A stretch of 64,000 bases of DNA from Pedobacter ginsenosidimutans (GTDB taxonomy: Bacteria; Bacteroidota; Bacteroidia; Sphingobacteriales; Sphingobacteriaceae), in the NCBI RefSeq assembly GCF_001442625.1, contig NZ_LMZQ01000007.1, forward strand, positions 124,001 to 188,000. Reading direction: 5' to 3'. Below the pieces are notes generated by a model, which was not told the DNA's origin, did not search any database, and was given only the letters and a program-made list of their open reading frames with translations. Below are positions 36,398-44,950 of this stretch, piece by piece. A program made the position numbers and the translations under genes. How positions within the stretch are numbered: the stretch's first letter is position 1; each line of letters starts with the position of its first letter.

Positions 36398-36433
36398 AGT
36401 ATCAGCTAGCTTACATCAAGTGTCAAGACATTG
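36398..36433. repeat. AGTATCA-type spacer repeat upstream of the GNAT gene
   Basis: AGTATCAGCTAGCTTACATC followed by AAGTGTCAAGACATTG. This is a diverged member of the family at 9332-9365 and 12194-12225, again directly upstream of a start codon. Confidence 0.55.
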
Positions 36434-36447
36434 CTATTGGATGCACC

Positions 36448-36459
36448 GCAAACGTTTGC
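36448..36459. promoter_or_regulatory. Palindrome GCAAACGTTTGC upstream of GNAT-pgk
   Basis: A perfect 12-bp palindrome centred on CG, the usual form of LacI/GalR-family operators. It lies 57-68 bp upstream of the GNAT start. No lacI-type gene is in the window. Confidence 0.4.
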
Positions 36460-36589
36460 AAAGTTAATAAAGCAATTGAAACCCGATAATAATATCGACC
36501 TGAATTTTTAACATTTTAGATACTGACGCAAGAGGGCTTAAAAACAAATAGATTATGTTTTGTTTTTTGCAAAGCAAGGCTCACTGCAT

Positions 36590-36853
36590 GTAGGTTACTG
36601 TAGTCCTTCTTTCCGCTACTATCTTTTTGTGATCGTAAGCAAATGATGATTGGCGCTGTAACAAAAAGGATAACCGCTGCAATAAGGTTTATTCAAACAA
36701 GGCCTGTAGAACAAAACCACGGGCAGCTTTGTATCTGTTTCCTTGCAGATTAGAAGTACCTAGCCCTGGGCGTAGCGGCATCCCTGAAGCGCAGCGCAAG
36801 GATACAGCGGAGAACGGGAACAGACGCTAATAGTAGATCAGACCTTGCGCTCC
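36590..36853 (-). repeat. Inverted copy of the 330-bp intergenic repeat family
   Basis: Read on the minus strand, it begins GGAGCGCAAGGTC and continues through TGTTCCCGTTCTCCGCTGTA, CTGCGCTGCGC, GGGATGCCGC, CTGCAAGGAAAC, ATAAACCTTATTGCAGCGG and TTATCCTTTTTGTTACAGCG. The words are in the same order as in the plus-strand copies at 41557-42195. It is the most diverged full copy. The whole gap 36460-36893 has no supported gene. Confidence 0.8.
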
Positions 36854-36893
36854 AAAAAATTAAAGCCTCATATAAAATGTTCCAGTTATCCAA

Positions 36894-38231
36894 TTACGCA
36901 CAAGGTCCATTCCTTTCATCTATCCGCTTCAATATGAAAGATAGTACCATGGCATAAGCTACATAGGCCACAAATACAAAAAAACCAAGCTGAAGCGCTG
37001 AATTGTTAGCTGTTACGGTTTTAAGCGTTCCACTCTGTACATTCAATCCCGAAAGCTGGCTCTTCAATATACCGTTCAGGCCAATATAGGTCATGGCAAT
37101 GCCAACCACCATTACATCTGCCATATCCCATTTACCAAGGTCGAAGGCGAGGAAGCGCAATACTTTTCTGCTGCCAAAAAGATGTCCGCAGGACACATGA
37201 ACCCCTCTGGCGATAATTCGTAGCAAAGGTAATACGACCACAAAAACAAGCAACAGTACACCAACCAGTACCGCATCCGGCTTTGGTTGTTCAATAAGCG
37301 TTCCTATAATACCAAGTATGCTTTTGCTCTGAAAAAAAAGCACTTGATTACTAAAAGCAATCTTATCGCCTAAAAGGCCAAATTCGAGTGACTGGATGCG
37401 CGCATCTACCTCTATAATCGGCGAGGTAACGCCAACAGTAAGCAAAATCACGGCAAACAACAGCGACATAATAAATAATGGTACATGTAACTGTACCGAT
37501 TTTCTTAAAAAAAGCCATAATATGAGTGCAATAGCTATACAGCCCAGCATCCCCAATCCACATTGAAAAGTTTCTATTTTGATCTGTGCAAGCCTCGAGT
37601 TTACTAAACGGTCATACGCGGTTGCATTAGTAACATGATACTTATGGTAGATATTCTGCTCTATAGTGGTAATGGTGGTATCTGTGCTGTCGTAGGTCTG
37701 ATTTTCCAGCTCATCTAGCTTACTCGTTGCTACCCCCTTAAGCCTTTTCAGGCTTGTTGGACTGGTAATTTTAGCCACAATAGTTTTCGCAAAGGAAGGT
37801 ACCTGGGCGTGAAGTTCATCAACATCAACAAAACTGTTAAAGGCCAATTTTTTCAGTTTACCGCCAAGGGTTTTCTGAGGCTTGGTAACCTCTGACACTG
37901 CTTTGTTTACCAACCCATGCAGTTCTTTTTCAACCTCCTTGCGCATGTCTTTTTTCTGCTTTGCAGTTAAGTTGAAGCCTTTTACCCTTCTGTCAACAAC
38001 TGCCGAAATTTTTTCTCCCCACCGGTCAACCGAGAATATCCCAAAAGTAATATTGTTCGACAAGCTGTAATCTTCTTTGATCCGTTTCTGTTCGTAAGAA
38101 AGTGAATGGAAGCGGTAGCCAAAATAGGCCTCCCCCAGCAAAAGGATGCTGAGACCAACGATCAGTGCAAGTGGCGCAAACCAGTTCTTTTTTGTGCGGA
38201 TATTTTTAGGGGTATTTGGTGTAGTTGCCAT
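36894..38231 (-). CDS. PqiA-like multi-spanning membrane protein, paralogue 1
   Basis: It has 445 residues. One transmembrane helix lies near the N-terminus (about 16-36, APLALIVGLSILLLGEAYFG). An extracytoplasmic helical region follows (about 37-215), then about four membrane segments (215-440). The last part (FDLGKWDMADVMVVGIAMTY) resembles the SKWSMxDVFVVA motif of paraquat-inducible protein A. It shares NNITFGIFSVDRW and the TANNSALQLG segment with the gene 28 bp upstream, so the pair is a tandem duplication. PqiA proteins belong to lipid-trafficking systems with MCE proteins, but no MCE gene is nearby. Function unknown. Confidence 0.7.
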   Translation of the reverse strand: MATTPNTPKNIRTKKNWFAPLALIVGLSILLLGEAYFGYRFHSLSYEQKRIKEDYSLSNNITFGIFSVDRWGEKISAVVDRRVKGFNLTAKQKKDMRKEVEKELHGLVNKAVSEVTKPQKTLGGKLKKLAFNSFVDVDELHAQVPSFAKTIVAKITSPTSLKRLKGVATSKLDELENQTYDSTDTTITTIEQNIYHKYHVTNATAYDRLVNSRLAQIKIETFQCGLGMLGCIAIALILWLFLRKSVQLHVPLFIMSLLFAVILLTVGVTSPIIEVDARIQSLEFGLLGDKIAFSNQVLFFQSKSILGIIGTLIEQPKPDAVLVGVLLLVFVVVLPLLRIIARGVHVSCGHLFGSRKVLRFLAFDLGKWDMADVMVVGIAMTYIGLNGILKSQLSGLNVQSGTLKTVTANNSALQLGFFVFVAYVAYAMVLSFILKRIDERNGPCA

Positions 38232-38259
38232 AATAAATCAATCAGCTTTAATAAACGGG

Positions 38260-39585
38260 TTAGTGGGCATCATGTGGGGTAATGAACTTCAATATCGTAG
38301 AAAGAATGAGGCCATAAAGTACAAAACTGATGAATATGATGTATCCCGGCTGCAGGGCTGTATTATTAGTGGTTAAGATGGTAAGTGAATCATTTTTGAT
38401 ATTGAGTGCCTGGAGCTGACCTTCAAGCAGGCCGTTTAGTCCGATGTAAGCCATTAGGATAGCGATTACAATCACATCGGCCATACTCCACTTACCCGAT
38501 TGGAAAGCGAAATACTTAATAATCCCATTTTCAGCCAAACGTTTATTGCCCAAAAGATGCACTCCTGTTGAGCTCAGTTTAACTACCGGAAAAAGGATGC
38601 TAAATACCAATATCAGCACCCCTACCAGGATAGAATCAATTCCGGGCTGGCTAATAAGCACCCTCACTACATCCATAATACTTTTACTCTGAAAAAACAG
38701 CACCTGATCTTTAAACACCACATGTTCGCCAAGCAGCACAAAATCGAGCGAACGGATCCTGGCATCCACCTCGATCATCGAGGCGGTAAGGCCTACGAAA
38801 AGGAGAATGAACGCAAACAGCAGCGACATTACAAAAAGTGTAACGTGAAGATCCCTGCGTTTGCGGAGCCCCCACCAAAAACCAAGAACAACCACTACGC
38901 AGGCGAGCATACCAAAGGAATAGCCATAAGTTTTTGTACGGATATCGGCGAGTGAGGCACTGAGCTTTTTATTGAGCAGCCCGGTAGAGGATACCTGATA
39001 TTTACGGTACATCGCCTTTACAGAAGCGCCGTTTGCAACGAAGGCACTATCGAACTTTTCCTCATCGGCCAATTCGTTAAACTCACCCATGGCCATTTTA
39101 CTTAACTGCCGCTTGTTCTTAGGATTATCTACCTCGGCTATAATTTTCCTGGCAAAACCAGGCACCTGCGCCCGTATGCTATCAGAGTTCACAAAATTGC
39201 GGATCGCAAATTTCTGGATCTTTCCGCTTAAAGTCTTTTTTGGCTTATTCACTAAGGCTTCTGCCTTATTAATAAGCGCAAGCAGCACCTGCTCTACCTC
39301 TGTTTGTAATATTTTTTTTTGTTTTCTGGTCATCTTCAGGTTGCGGACCTGGTGATGCACAATCCTGGATACATTGTCTTTCCATTGCTGCACCGAAAAC
39401 AGCCCATAGGTAATGTTGTTGATATCAGCATAATCTTCCTTAATGCGCTCCTGCTGATCAGAAAGCTCGTGCAGCCTAAATCCGAAATAAGCCTCCGTGC
39501 CCAGGAGCATGGAAAGGGAGAAGATGAGCAGAAATTTGGGAAGCAGGGACTTCCGGCTCCCTGTATTGTTTTTATGTGTTTCCAA
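38260..39585 (-). CDS. PqiA-like multi-spanning membrane protein, paralogue 2
   Basis: It has 441 residues with the same layout as its neighbour: an N-terminal helix (about 14-33), an extracytoplasmic Lys-rich helical domain (about 35-215) and four C-terminal membrane spans. FQSGKWSMADVIVIAILMAY is the PqiA-like mark. The shared motif KEDYADINNITYGLFSVQQW lies at about 40-59. It is the first gene of the pair; the roughly 320-bp region upstream (39586-39906) is divergent with the DoxX-like gene and shows no strong motif. Confidence 0.7.
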   Translation of the reverse strand: METHKNNTGSRKSLLPKFLLIFSLSMLLGTEAYFGFRLHELSDQQERIKEDYADINNITYGLFSVQQWKDNVSRIVHHQVRNLKMTRKQKKILQTEVEQVLLALINKAEALVNKPKKTLSGKIQKFAIRNFVNSDSIRAQVPGFARKIIAEVDNPKNKRQLSKMAMGEFNELADEEKFDSAFVANGASVKAMYRKYQVSSTGLLNKKLSASLADIRTKTYGYSFGMLACVVVVLGFWWGLRKRRDLHVTLFVMSLLFAFILLFVGLTASMIEVDARIRSLDFVLLGEHVVFKDQVLFFQSKSIMDVVRVLISQPGIDSILVGVLILVFSILFPVVKLSSTGVHLLGNKRLAENGIIKYFAFQSGKWSMADVIVIAILMAYIGLNGLLEGQLQALNIKNDSLTILTTNNTALQPGYIIFISFVLYGLILSTILKFITPHDAH

Positions 39586-39906
39586 GCCTATCGGTTTACG
39601 CAGTTTATATCAATTTCTATCTGTTTCCCTTGCCCAAACCAACAGCAAGTGCTTTAATACGCGCTTACCGATCGGAATATCGGGCCTAATATTGGCAGAT
39701 AAAACCAACAACACACAAAAAAAGTTTTTGAAAGGTGAAAATATAGCCTGCAGTTGTCTGAACGCTGTATTAAATCATTCAATATTAGAATACCTGTATT
39801 TAACCATCCGCCCAGTTAGGTAAATTTCATGCGCTAAATTAAATCAAACAGATTTACTGATCGCTTGTTGAATGATATAGCTCATTTTGATCTGATCCGC
39901 AATGTT
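39586..39906. other. Divergent intergenic region
   Basis: About 320 bp between the PqiA-like gene and the DoxX-like gene. It should hold both promoters, but I see no convincing TTTG/TAnnTTTG pair, repeat or small gene. Confidence 0.4.
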
Positions 39907-40308
39907 ATGAAAGAGGAAAATATAAAAAAAGCCGCCAGGATATTGTTGGGCGCAGGTTTAATTACTGCAGGAATTGGCCATTTAACTTTTGCGCGTAAGC
40001 CTTTTCAGGCCCAGGTACCCGATTGGATACCCTTGAAAAAAGATGATACCGTGGTATATTCTGGTTTGGTTGAAATTGCATTGGGCGCGGCCTTAGTGCT
40101 AGCGCCCAAAAAATATCAAGATTTAGTAGGTAAGGTTTCCGCAGGATTATTTGTTAGCGTATTCCCTGGGAATATTTCACAGTACACTCATAAACGCAGC
40201 GCCTTTGGCCTTAATACTGATAGTAAACGTTTTTTACGCTTATTTTTTCAACCAGTATTGGTTTATTGGGCATTAAAATCTACACAAAAATCTAAAATCA
40301 GCCTTTAG
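39907..40308 (+). CDS. DoxX-like membrane protein
   Basis: I chose the ATG at 39907 (MKEENIKKAARILLGAGLI, 133 residues) rather than the upstream Met at 39865, because DoxX-like proteins start just before the first helix. Four hydrophobic segments are visible. Typical features are AGIGHLTFARKPFQAQVPDWIP and YSGLVEIALGAALVLAPKKYQ. The role is unknown; related proteins are annotated as DoxX or quinone-linked membrane proteins. The 3' end overlaps the convergent gap gene by 11 bp. Confidence 0.75.
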   Translation: MKEENIKKAARILLGAGLITAGIGHLTFARKPFQAQVPDWIPLKKDDTVVYSGLVEIALGAALVLAPKKYQDLVGKVSAGLFVSVFPGNISQYTHKRSAFGLNTDSKRFLRLFFQPVLVYWALKSTQKSKISL

Positions 40309-41293
40309 CAAGCATGTCTATTTTTTTCACCACATCGATCAAACGGCTGCTGTAACCAAATTCGTTATCGTACCAGCCCACTACTTTAACCAGATCGCCA
40401 ACGATAGAGGTTAATAGCGAATCGAAAATACAGGAATGTGGGTTGTCTATAATATCGACTGATACAATTGGATCTTCAGTATACTCAATGAGGCCTTTCA
40501 ATTCGTTTTGTGCAGCGTATTTAAAAGCTGCATTAATTTCTTCGATGCTTGTTTTCTTCTTTAGCAGACAGGTAAAATCGGTTAACGATCCGTTTAAAAC
40601 CGGAACCCTGATTCCTGCTCCACCTAAACGGCCATCCAGTTCAGGAAAAATATGGGTAATGGCTTTTGCTGCCCCTGTTGTAGTTGGAATGATGGAGGAT
40701 GAAGCTGCTCTTGCCCTGCGTAGATCTTTATGATTTGCATCGTGCAGATTCTGATCGCCTGTCATCGAGTGGATGGTTGTAATATAACCTTCTTCAACAC
40801 CCCAGTTATCGTTCAAAATCTTAATCATCGGGGCAATATTATTTGTTGTACAACTGGCATTTGATAGTACAGGGCTACTTAAATCAATCTGATGGTCGTT
40901 TACACCTAATACGACCATCGGAATATCATCAGCAGCCGGAGCTGAGATGAGCACTTGTTTTGCGCCTGATGTAATGTGTTTTTCTGCCAATGATCTGGTT
41001 AGATTTTTACCCGTACAATCGATAACCAGATCCACTCTAAGTGCCGACCAAGGTAATTCATCGGCATTTTTAATTGCGAAAACCGGAATAGAGAGCTGAT
41101 TGATTACCAATGCATCAGGTTTTGCAGAAACATTACCTGCGAAAACACCATGAACAGTATCGTACTTAAATAAATGAGCCATCGTTTTGGCATCTGCCAG
41201 GTCGTTAATCGCTACTACTTCAAATCCCTCAGCTAATGCTAAGCGTAAAAATGTTCTTCCTATTCTACCAAAACCATTTATTGCCAGCCTCAT
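40298..41293 (-). CDS. gap: Glyceraldehyde-3-phosphate dehydrogenase, type I
   Basis: Glycolytic enzyme converting glyceraldehyde-3-phosphate, NAD and phosphate to 1,3-bisphosphoglycerate. At 331 residues it has the normal length. The NAD-binding motif is INGFGRIGR (5-13), and Asp31 in AINDLAD indicates NAD preference. The catalytic Cys is C148 in SNASCTTNN and the catalytic His is H175 in TIHSMTGD. WYDNEFGYSSR near the C-terminus is typical. It has a good Bacteroidota promoter. Confidence 0.97.
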   Translation of the reverse strand: MRLAINGFGRIGRTFLRLALAEGFEVVAINDLADAKTMAHLFKYDTVHGVFAGNVSAKPDALVINQLSIPVFAIKNADELPWSALRVDLVIDCTGKNLTRSLAEKHITSGAKQVLISAPAADDIPMVVLGVNDHQIDLSSPVLSNASCTTNNIAPMIKILNDNWGVEEGYITTIHSMTGDQNLHDANHKDLRRARAASSSIIPTTTGAAKAITHIFPELDGRLGGAGIRVPVLNGSLTDFTCLLKKKTSIEEINAAFKYAAQNELKGLIEYTEDPIVSVDIIDNPHSCIFDSLLTSIVGDLVKVVGWYDNEFGYSSRLIDVVKKIDMLAKG

Positions 41294-41312
41294 TATTATA
41301 AAAATTAGAGCG

Positions 41313-41341
41313 CAAAATTAGTATTTATTTATCAAAGCAAA
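41313..41341 (-). promoter_or_regulatory. Promoter of gap (TTTG - 17 bp - TAATTTTG)
   Basis: On the minus strand TTTG (41341-41338), a 17-bp spacer and TAATTTTG (41320-41313) match the Bacteroidota -33/-7 consensus. The -7 element ends 20 bases before the gap start codon. Confidence 0.65.
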
Positions 41342-41429
41342 GACCTCATTATATAAGATGGAAAAGGGATGATGAAAGCTTATTCAACGGCTACTTTTTT
41401 ATATAAGGTCAAAAATATTCTACTTGGGC

Positions 41430-41524
41430 ACCACAAAGATAGAGGGGAAAAGAAAGATCGCAGCAACCGTAAGCACTACAATGCTTTACTAAAAACATAA
41501 AATTAACTTTAAGAGTGCAAAGCC
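41430..41524 (+). repeat. Partial copy of the 330-bp repeat family (3' part only)
   Basis: CACAAAGATAGAGG, AGAAAGATCGCAGCAACCG and GCTTTACTAAAAACATAAAA follow the same order as the last third of the copies at 41557 and 41889. This suggests a truncated first unit of a tandem array. Confidence 0.65.
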
Positions 41525-41556
41525 TCCTACTTTTTTATATAATAAGGTTCTTTTTT

Positions 41557-41888
41557 AGGAGCGCAGAGCCTGTACAGCTATTAATGTTTGTTCCCGTTCT
41601 TCGCTATATCCCTGCGCTGCGCTCTGGGGATGCCGCTGCGACCGGGGCTATGCACTTCTATTCTGCAAGGAAACCGATACAAAGCTGCCCATTATTTTTA
41701 CGATTAAAACCTTGCTGAGTTATGACCTTCAAGCCTCGGTTAAATAAACCTTATTGTAGCGGCTATCCTTTTTGTTGCAGCAACCAACAACATTCTGCTA
41801 ACCTTCACAAAAAGATAGGAGCGCAAAGAAGGGCTGCTCAAACCGATAGACACTACACCTGCTTTACTAAAAAAAGTGAAATTAATTT
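41557..41888 (+). repeat. 330-bp intergenic repeat, tandem copy 1
   Basis: It starts AGGAGCGCAGAG and is followed by TGTTCCCGTTCTTCGCTATA, CCCTGCGCTGCGCTC, GGGGATGCCGCTGCGACCGG, ATAAACCTTATTGTAGCGG, CTATCCTTTTTGTTGCA and a tail ending near TTTACTAAAAAAAGTGAAAT. The next unit begins exactly 332 bp later. Short ORFs in it are not conserved between copies. Confidence 0.85.
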
Positions 41889-42195
41889 AGGAGCGCAGAG
41901 CATGTGCAGCTATTAATGTTTGTTCCCGTTCTTCGCTATATCCCTGCGCTGCGCTCCGGGGATGCCGCTGCGACCGGGGCTAGGCACTTCTATTCTGCAA
42001 GGAAAGATACAAAGCTGACCGAAGTTTTGTACTACAAACCTTGGTTAAATAAACCTTATTGTAGCGGCTATCCTTTTTGTTGCACCAACCAACAAAATCC
42101 TGCTAACCACCACAAAAAGATAGGAGCGGAAAGAAGGACTGCCGTAACCGAAAGGCAAACACCTGCTTTACGAAATAGTAAAATTAATTTTCTGA
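41889..42195 (+). repeat. 330-bp intergenic repeat, tandem copy 2
   Basis: This direct copy of 41557-41888 has long identical runs in the first 110 bp and again around CTTATTGTAGCGGCTATCC, with small deletions in the middle. It ends just before the WecA-like gene. Together with the partial unit before it and the inverted unit at 36590-36853, it shows a mobile or recombining non-coding family. Confidence 0.85.
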
Positions 42196-42222
42196 AGCGC
42201 AGGAAAATATGCTAAATTAATT

Positions 42223-43302
42223 TTACCTGCTCTTCTTTTTAAGCAGACCTAAGGTAAGCAAGGTATTAAACGCAATGCAGAGACCAATAATGAGCAAAAT
42301 CAATACAAAATTTCCAAAATGCTGAAGGAAAATGGTGGCAGCTATTGTAGCCAGATTAAACCCAGCAGTAGAAATTACGATCCAGCTGGGCTTAAACCCT
42401 AACTGCTCTAAACGGTGGTGGATGTGGTTCCGGTCTCCCTTAAACGGAGAAATTCCTTTTAAAATACGGATGGTAAAAACCCTTAATGAGTCGAAAATGG
42501 GTACGATCAGTATGGCTACCGCTATTGCTGGTGCAGAATAAAAAGCTGGCCTGCTTCCTCCGGTAAACTTATTGAGCTCTATAAACTTAATAGCTAGTGC
42601 AGCAGAAATAAGCCCGATGATCAGTGCACCGGTATCGCCCATAAATATTTTTGCAGGAAACCAATTGTATTTTAAAAAACCCGCTATGGCACCTGCTAAC
42701 GCAAATGCAATAAATGCATAAGGCACCTGCCCCATCGAAGAAAACAAAATACCGAAAACCAGGCTCGTTAAAATGCCGATTCCACCTGCCAATCCGTCAA
42801 TGCCATCTATTAAATTGAATGCATTGTTCAGGAAAATAATCAGTGCAATCGAAAAAAGGCTACCCCATAAAGGCGCCATATCTCCTATACCCAATACACC
42901 GTACAAACTTGTTAAGCGAAAGGCACCAAAAAAAACCAGGATAAAGGCTACTACGATCTGCAGAACAAATTTTGTACTGGTATTGGTGCCATAAACATCA
43001 TCTTTTAAACCAAGTGCCGCAAGGATGATGCACGATGCAATTAAAAAATTAGCTTCTTTAAAATTAATAATGGCCGAAAAAAGCAAGATACATACGGTAA
43101 AACTACCCACAATGGCCAAACCACCTAAACGTGAAATATTGCGTTTATGGTTTTTACGGTACAGGTCGTTCTTATCAAAAAGCCCATACTTTAACGAAGT
43201 ATAGATTATACTTGGAATACTAATAATTACGATTGAAAAAGCCAAAATAAATATGGCTATACAGAAATAGTCAGGGCTGGTATTCAGAATATCTTTTAGC
43301 AA
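42223..43302 (-). CDS. WecA/TagO-like UDP-sugar:undecaprenyl-phosphate sugar-1-phosphate transferase
   Basis: It has 359 residues and about ten membrane helices (MraY_WecA family). Active-site marks are LGLKDDVYGTN (Asp pair near 98-99), NAFNLIDGIDGLAGGIG (near 161), FPAKIFMGDTGALIIG (near 213) and the HIHHRLEQLG motif near 290, which fits WecA-type rather than MraY enzymes. It should load the first sugar phosphate (GlcNAc or similar) onto undecaprenyl phosphate, starting the polysaccharide built by the downstream cluster, although it is on the other strand. Confidence 0.9.
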   Translation of the reverse strand: MLKDILNTSPDYFCIAIFILAFSIVIISIPSIIYTSLKYGLFDKNDLYRKNHKRNISRLGGLAIVGSFTVCILLFSAIINFKEANFLIASCIILAALGLKDDVYGTNTSTKFVLQIVVAFILVFFGAFRLTSLYGVLGIGDMAPLWGSLFSIALIIFLNNAFNLIDGIDGLAGGIGILTSLVFGILFSSMGQVPYAFIAFALAGAIAGFLKYNWFPAKIFMGDTGALIIGLISAALAIKFIELNKFTGGSRPAFYSAPAIAVAILIVPIFDSLRVFTIRILKGISPFKGDRNHIHHRLEQLGFKPSWIVISTAGFNLATIAATIFLQHFGNFVLILLIIGLCIAFNTLLTLGLLKKKSR

Positions 43303-43479
43303 AACTTATAGAGACTTGCAAGCAAATATAATCATACTAATATAAACAAAATTGTAATGTAAAATGTTTGACATGACATTTATCAAAATAATTGACTTAC
43401 GTCATTCTAAACAGACAAAAAATATTCCAGATATTAAGCCCAGCAACCAATAAATGATGCTAAAAACTGATTAAAAACA

Positions 43480-44220
43480 CTAAAACTGACTGAGTTTGCT
43501 TATCTTCTTCTGCAACAACACCCAAAAAGGCAAGGGCATCTTATTCCTTTTTAAGGCTTTATAATCATTAACAAAGGCAGAGACCCTGCTCATTACAGAT
43601 TGATTACTTACCCCTCCCATGCGCATATTTACCATTAAGACAGGCAGGTAAACCGCTTCTATTTTATGGGTATAAAAGTAACGTAGTATTAATTCGTAAT
43701 CGGCAGCGGTGCCAAGATCTAAGGCATAATCTCCGTTTTTTTCAAACAAAGATCTTTTCAAATACAGTGTAGGGTGTGCGGGCATCCAGCCTTTTTTAAG
43801 GTCCTGAAAGGTGTTTTGCTGTGATTTCCAGGTCCTGATCGTTTTATGTGTTGTGGCATGGATGTAATTAAGGTCACCATAAAGTCCATCTATTTTAGGC
43901 TGATCGATAAAGGTTTTGGCAACTGAGGCCAATACATCAGGGTGTGCAAATAAATCATCGGCATTTAAGATTCCGATCACCTTTCCCGTTGCCCTCTGGA
44001 TCCCTTTATTAATGGCATCGTATAAACCTTTATCTTTTTCTGAAATAAAATAATCAATGGCAGATTGGTTCTCCTGAATAATATTCAATGTCCGGTCTGT
44101 CGATCCCCCGTCAATCACCAGGTACTCTACATCAGGATAGGTTTGTGCCATTACAGAATTAAAACACTCTTGTAAAAAGGTTTCTCCATTGTAAACGACG
44201 GTGATGAGGGATATCTTCAT
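43480..44220 (-). CDS. Family 2 glycosyltransferase
   Basis: I chose the ATG at 44220 (MKISLITVVYNGE), not the TTG nine bases upstream, giving 246 residues. The GT-A fold marks are VVYNGETFLQECFNSVMAQT, EYLVIDGGSTDRT and the metal-binding ILNADDLFA. It is a cytoplasmic enzyme adding a sugar to a lipid-linked or nascent glycan; donor and acceptor are unknown. It lies between the WecA-like gene and the small secreted proteins on the minus strand. Confidence 0.9.
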   Translation of the reverse strand: MKISLITVVYNGETFLQECFNSVMAQTYPDVEYLVIDGGSTDRTLNIIQENQSAIDYFISEKDKGLYDAINKGIQRATGKVIGILNADDLFAHPDVLASVAKTFIDQPKIDGLYGDLNYIHATTHKTIRTWKSQQNTFQDLKKGWMPAHPTLYLKRSLFEKNGDYALDLGTAADYELILRYFYTHKIEAVYLPVLMVNMRMGGVSNQSVMSRVSAFVNDYKALKRNKMPLPFWVLLQKKISKLSQF

Positions 44221-44330
44221 TGTTACCAAACAGCGATTCTTCAGCTTTTTTTAAGCTGAAAACTGTGGTAAAGATAAAGAATAGCTTTACATATGCCGAA
44301 TAGTTTCCTATTCGAGCCGACAAAGATGAT

Positions 44331-44780
44331 CTATAGTTTATTTCTTCTTCTGATGACGAGCAGACCAAATAAGCCAGCTACTGCTCCTAAAAGCCAGGTG
44401 TGGTCGTCAAGGTTGCATTCTACTGTAGAGGTATAATTAACTAAATCACCATATTGGCATGTTAAACAAACGGCGGATACTCCTGGGACACTGATAGATG
44501 GATTACCATAAATACACCCATTGATAACTGGAGGGTCTACAATTTTAGCCCATGGAATTGTACATGATACGGTTGAATTTATTGTAGGGCTCAATTTATA
44601 AATCTTTCCGCCCAAAGCAAGGCTAAGTCCGCTCCCTAAGTCCACTCCTAATAAATAAGAATTGGAGGAAGTATATATCAATGAACCACCTGAAACCCTA
44701 CAGCCGTCCGCTGCTCGTACTTTCTCTACAAAAAGAATGCAAACAAACAAACAAACAATGAGAAGCTTCAACATTTTCAT
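44331..44780 (-). CDS. Small Cys-containing secreted protein with a C-terminal sorting-like tail (family member 1)
   Basis: I chose the ATG at 44780 (MKMLKLLIVC, 149 residues), because the longer frame starts at a TTG. The signal peptide ends near VRAADGC. Four cysteines match the other members: ADGC after the signal, VSCTIP, NGCIYGN, and ECNLDDH just before the tail. The tail is LDDH, then a hydrophobic helix (TWLLGAVAGLFGLLVI), then RRRNKL. That is the tripartite form of exosortase or rhombosortase CTERM signals, nearest in my memory to PID-CTERM. An extra CLTC pair is unique to this member. Its own TAnnTTTG promoter lies upstream. Function unknown; probably a surface protein processed at its C-terminus. 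Confidence 0.8.
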   Translation of the reverse strand: MKMLKLLIVCLFVCILFVEKVRAADGCRVSGGSLIYTSSNSYLLGVDLGSGLSLALGGKIYKLSPTINSTVSCTIPWAKIVDPPVINGCIYGNPSISVPGVSAVCLTCQYGDLVNYTSTVECNLDDHTWLLGAVAGLFGLLVIRRRNKL

Positions 44781-44801
44781 AAACCACGGGGATGATTTAT
44801 T

Positions 44802-44809
44802 CAAATTTA
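44802..44809 (-). promoter_or_regulatory. -7 element TAAATTTG for family member 1
   Basis: The minus strand reads TAAATTTG, fitting TAnnTTTG, 22 bases upstream of the ATG at 44780. The presence of an element suggests separate transcription. Confidence 0.45.
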
Positions 44810-44950
44810 CCCTAGAAAGCCCTTAAAAGGCCTGTTCCTTTTGTTCAATGCGATATTAACACTATAGCCCTTAATGATACAAACTTACCACTACAAGAAA
44901 TACCAGAGTAATTGCTTATAGGCTATATACGAATTGAGTTTTTTTACGAA

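Noticed and set aside
41515..42215. Three short plus-strand ORFs, two with nearly identical peptides (FVPVLRYIPALRSGDAAATG)
   Set aside because: They fall inside the 330-bp repeat copies. The frame is broken between copies and absent in the inverted copy, so the similarity is of DNA and not of a selected protein.
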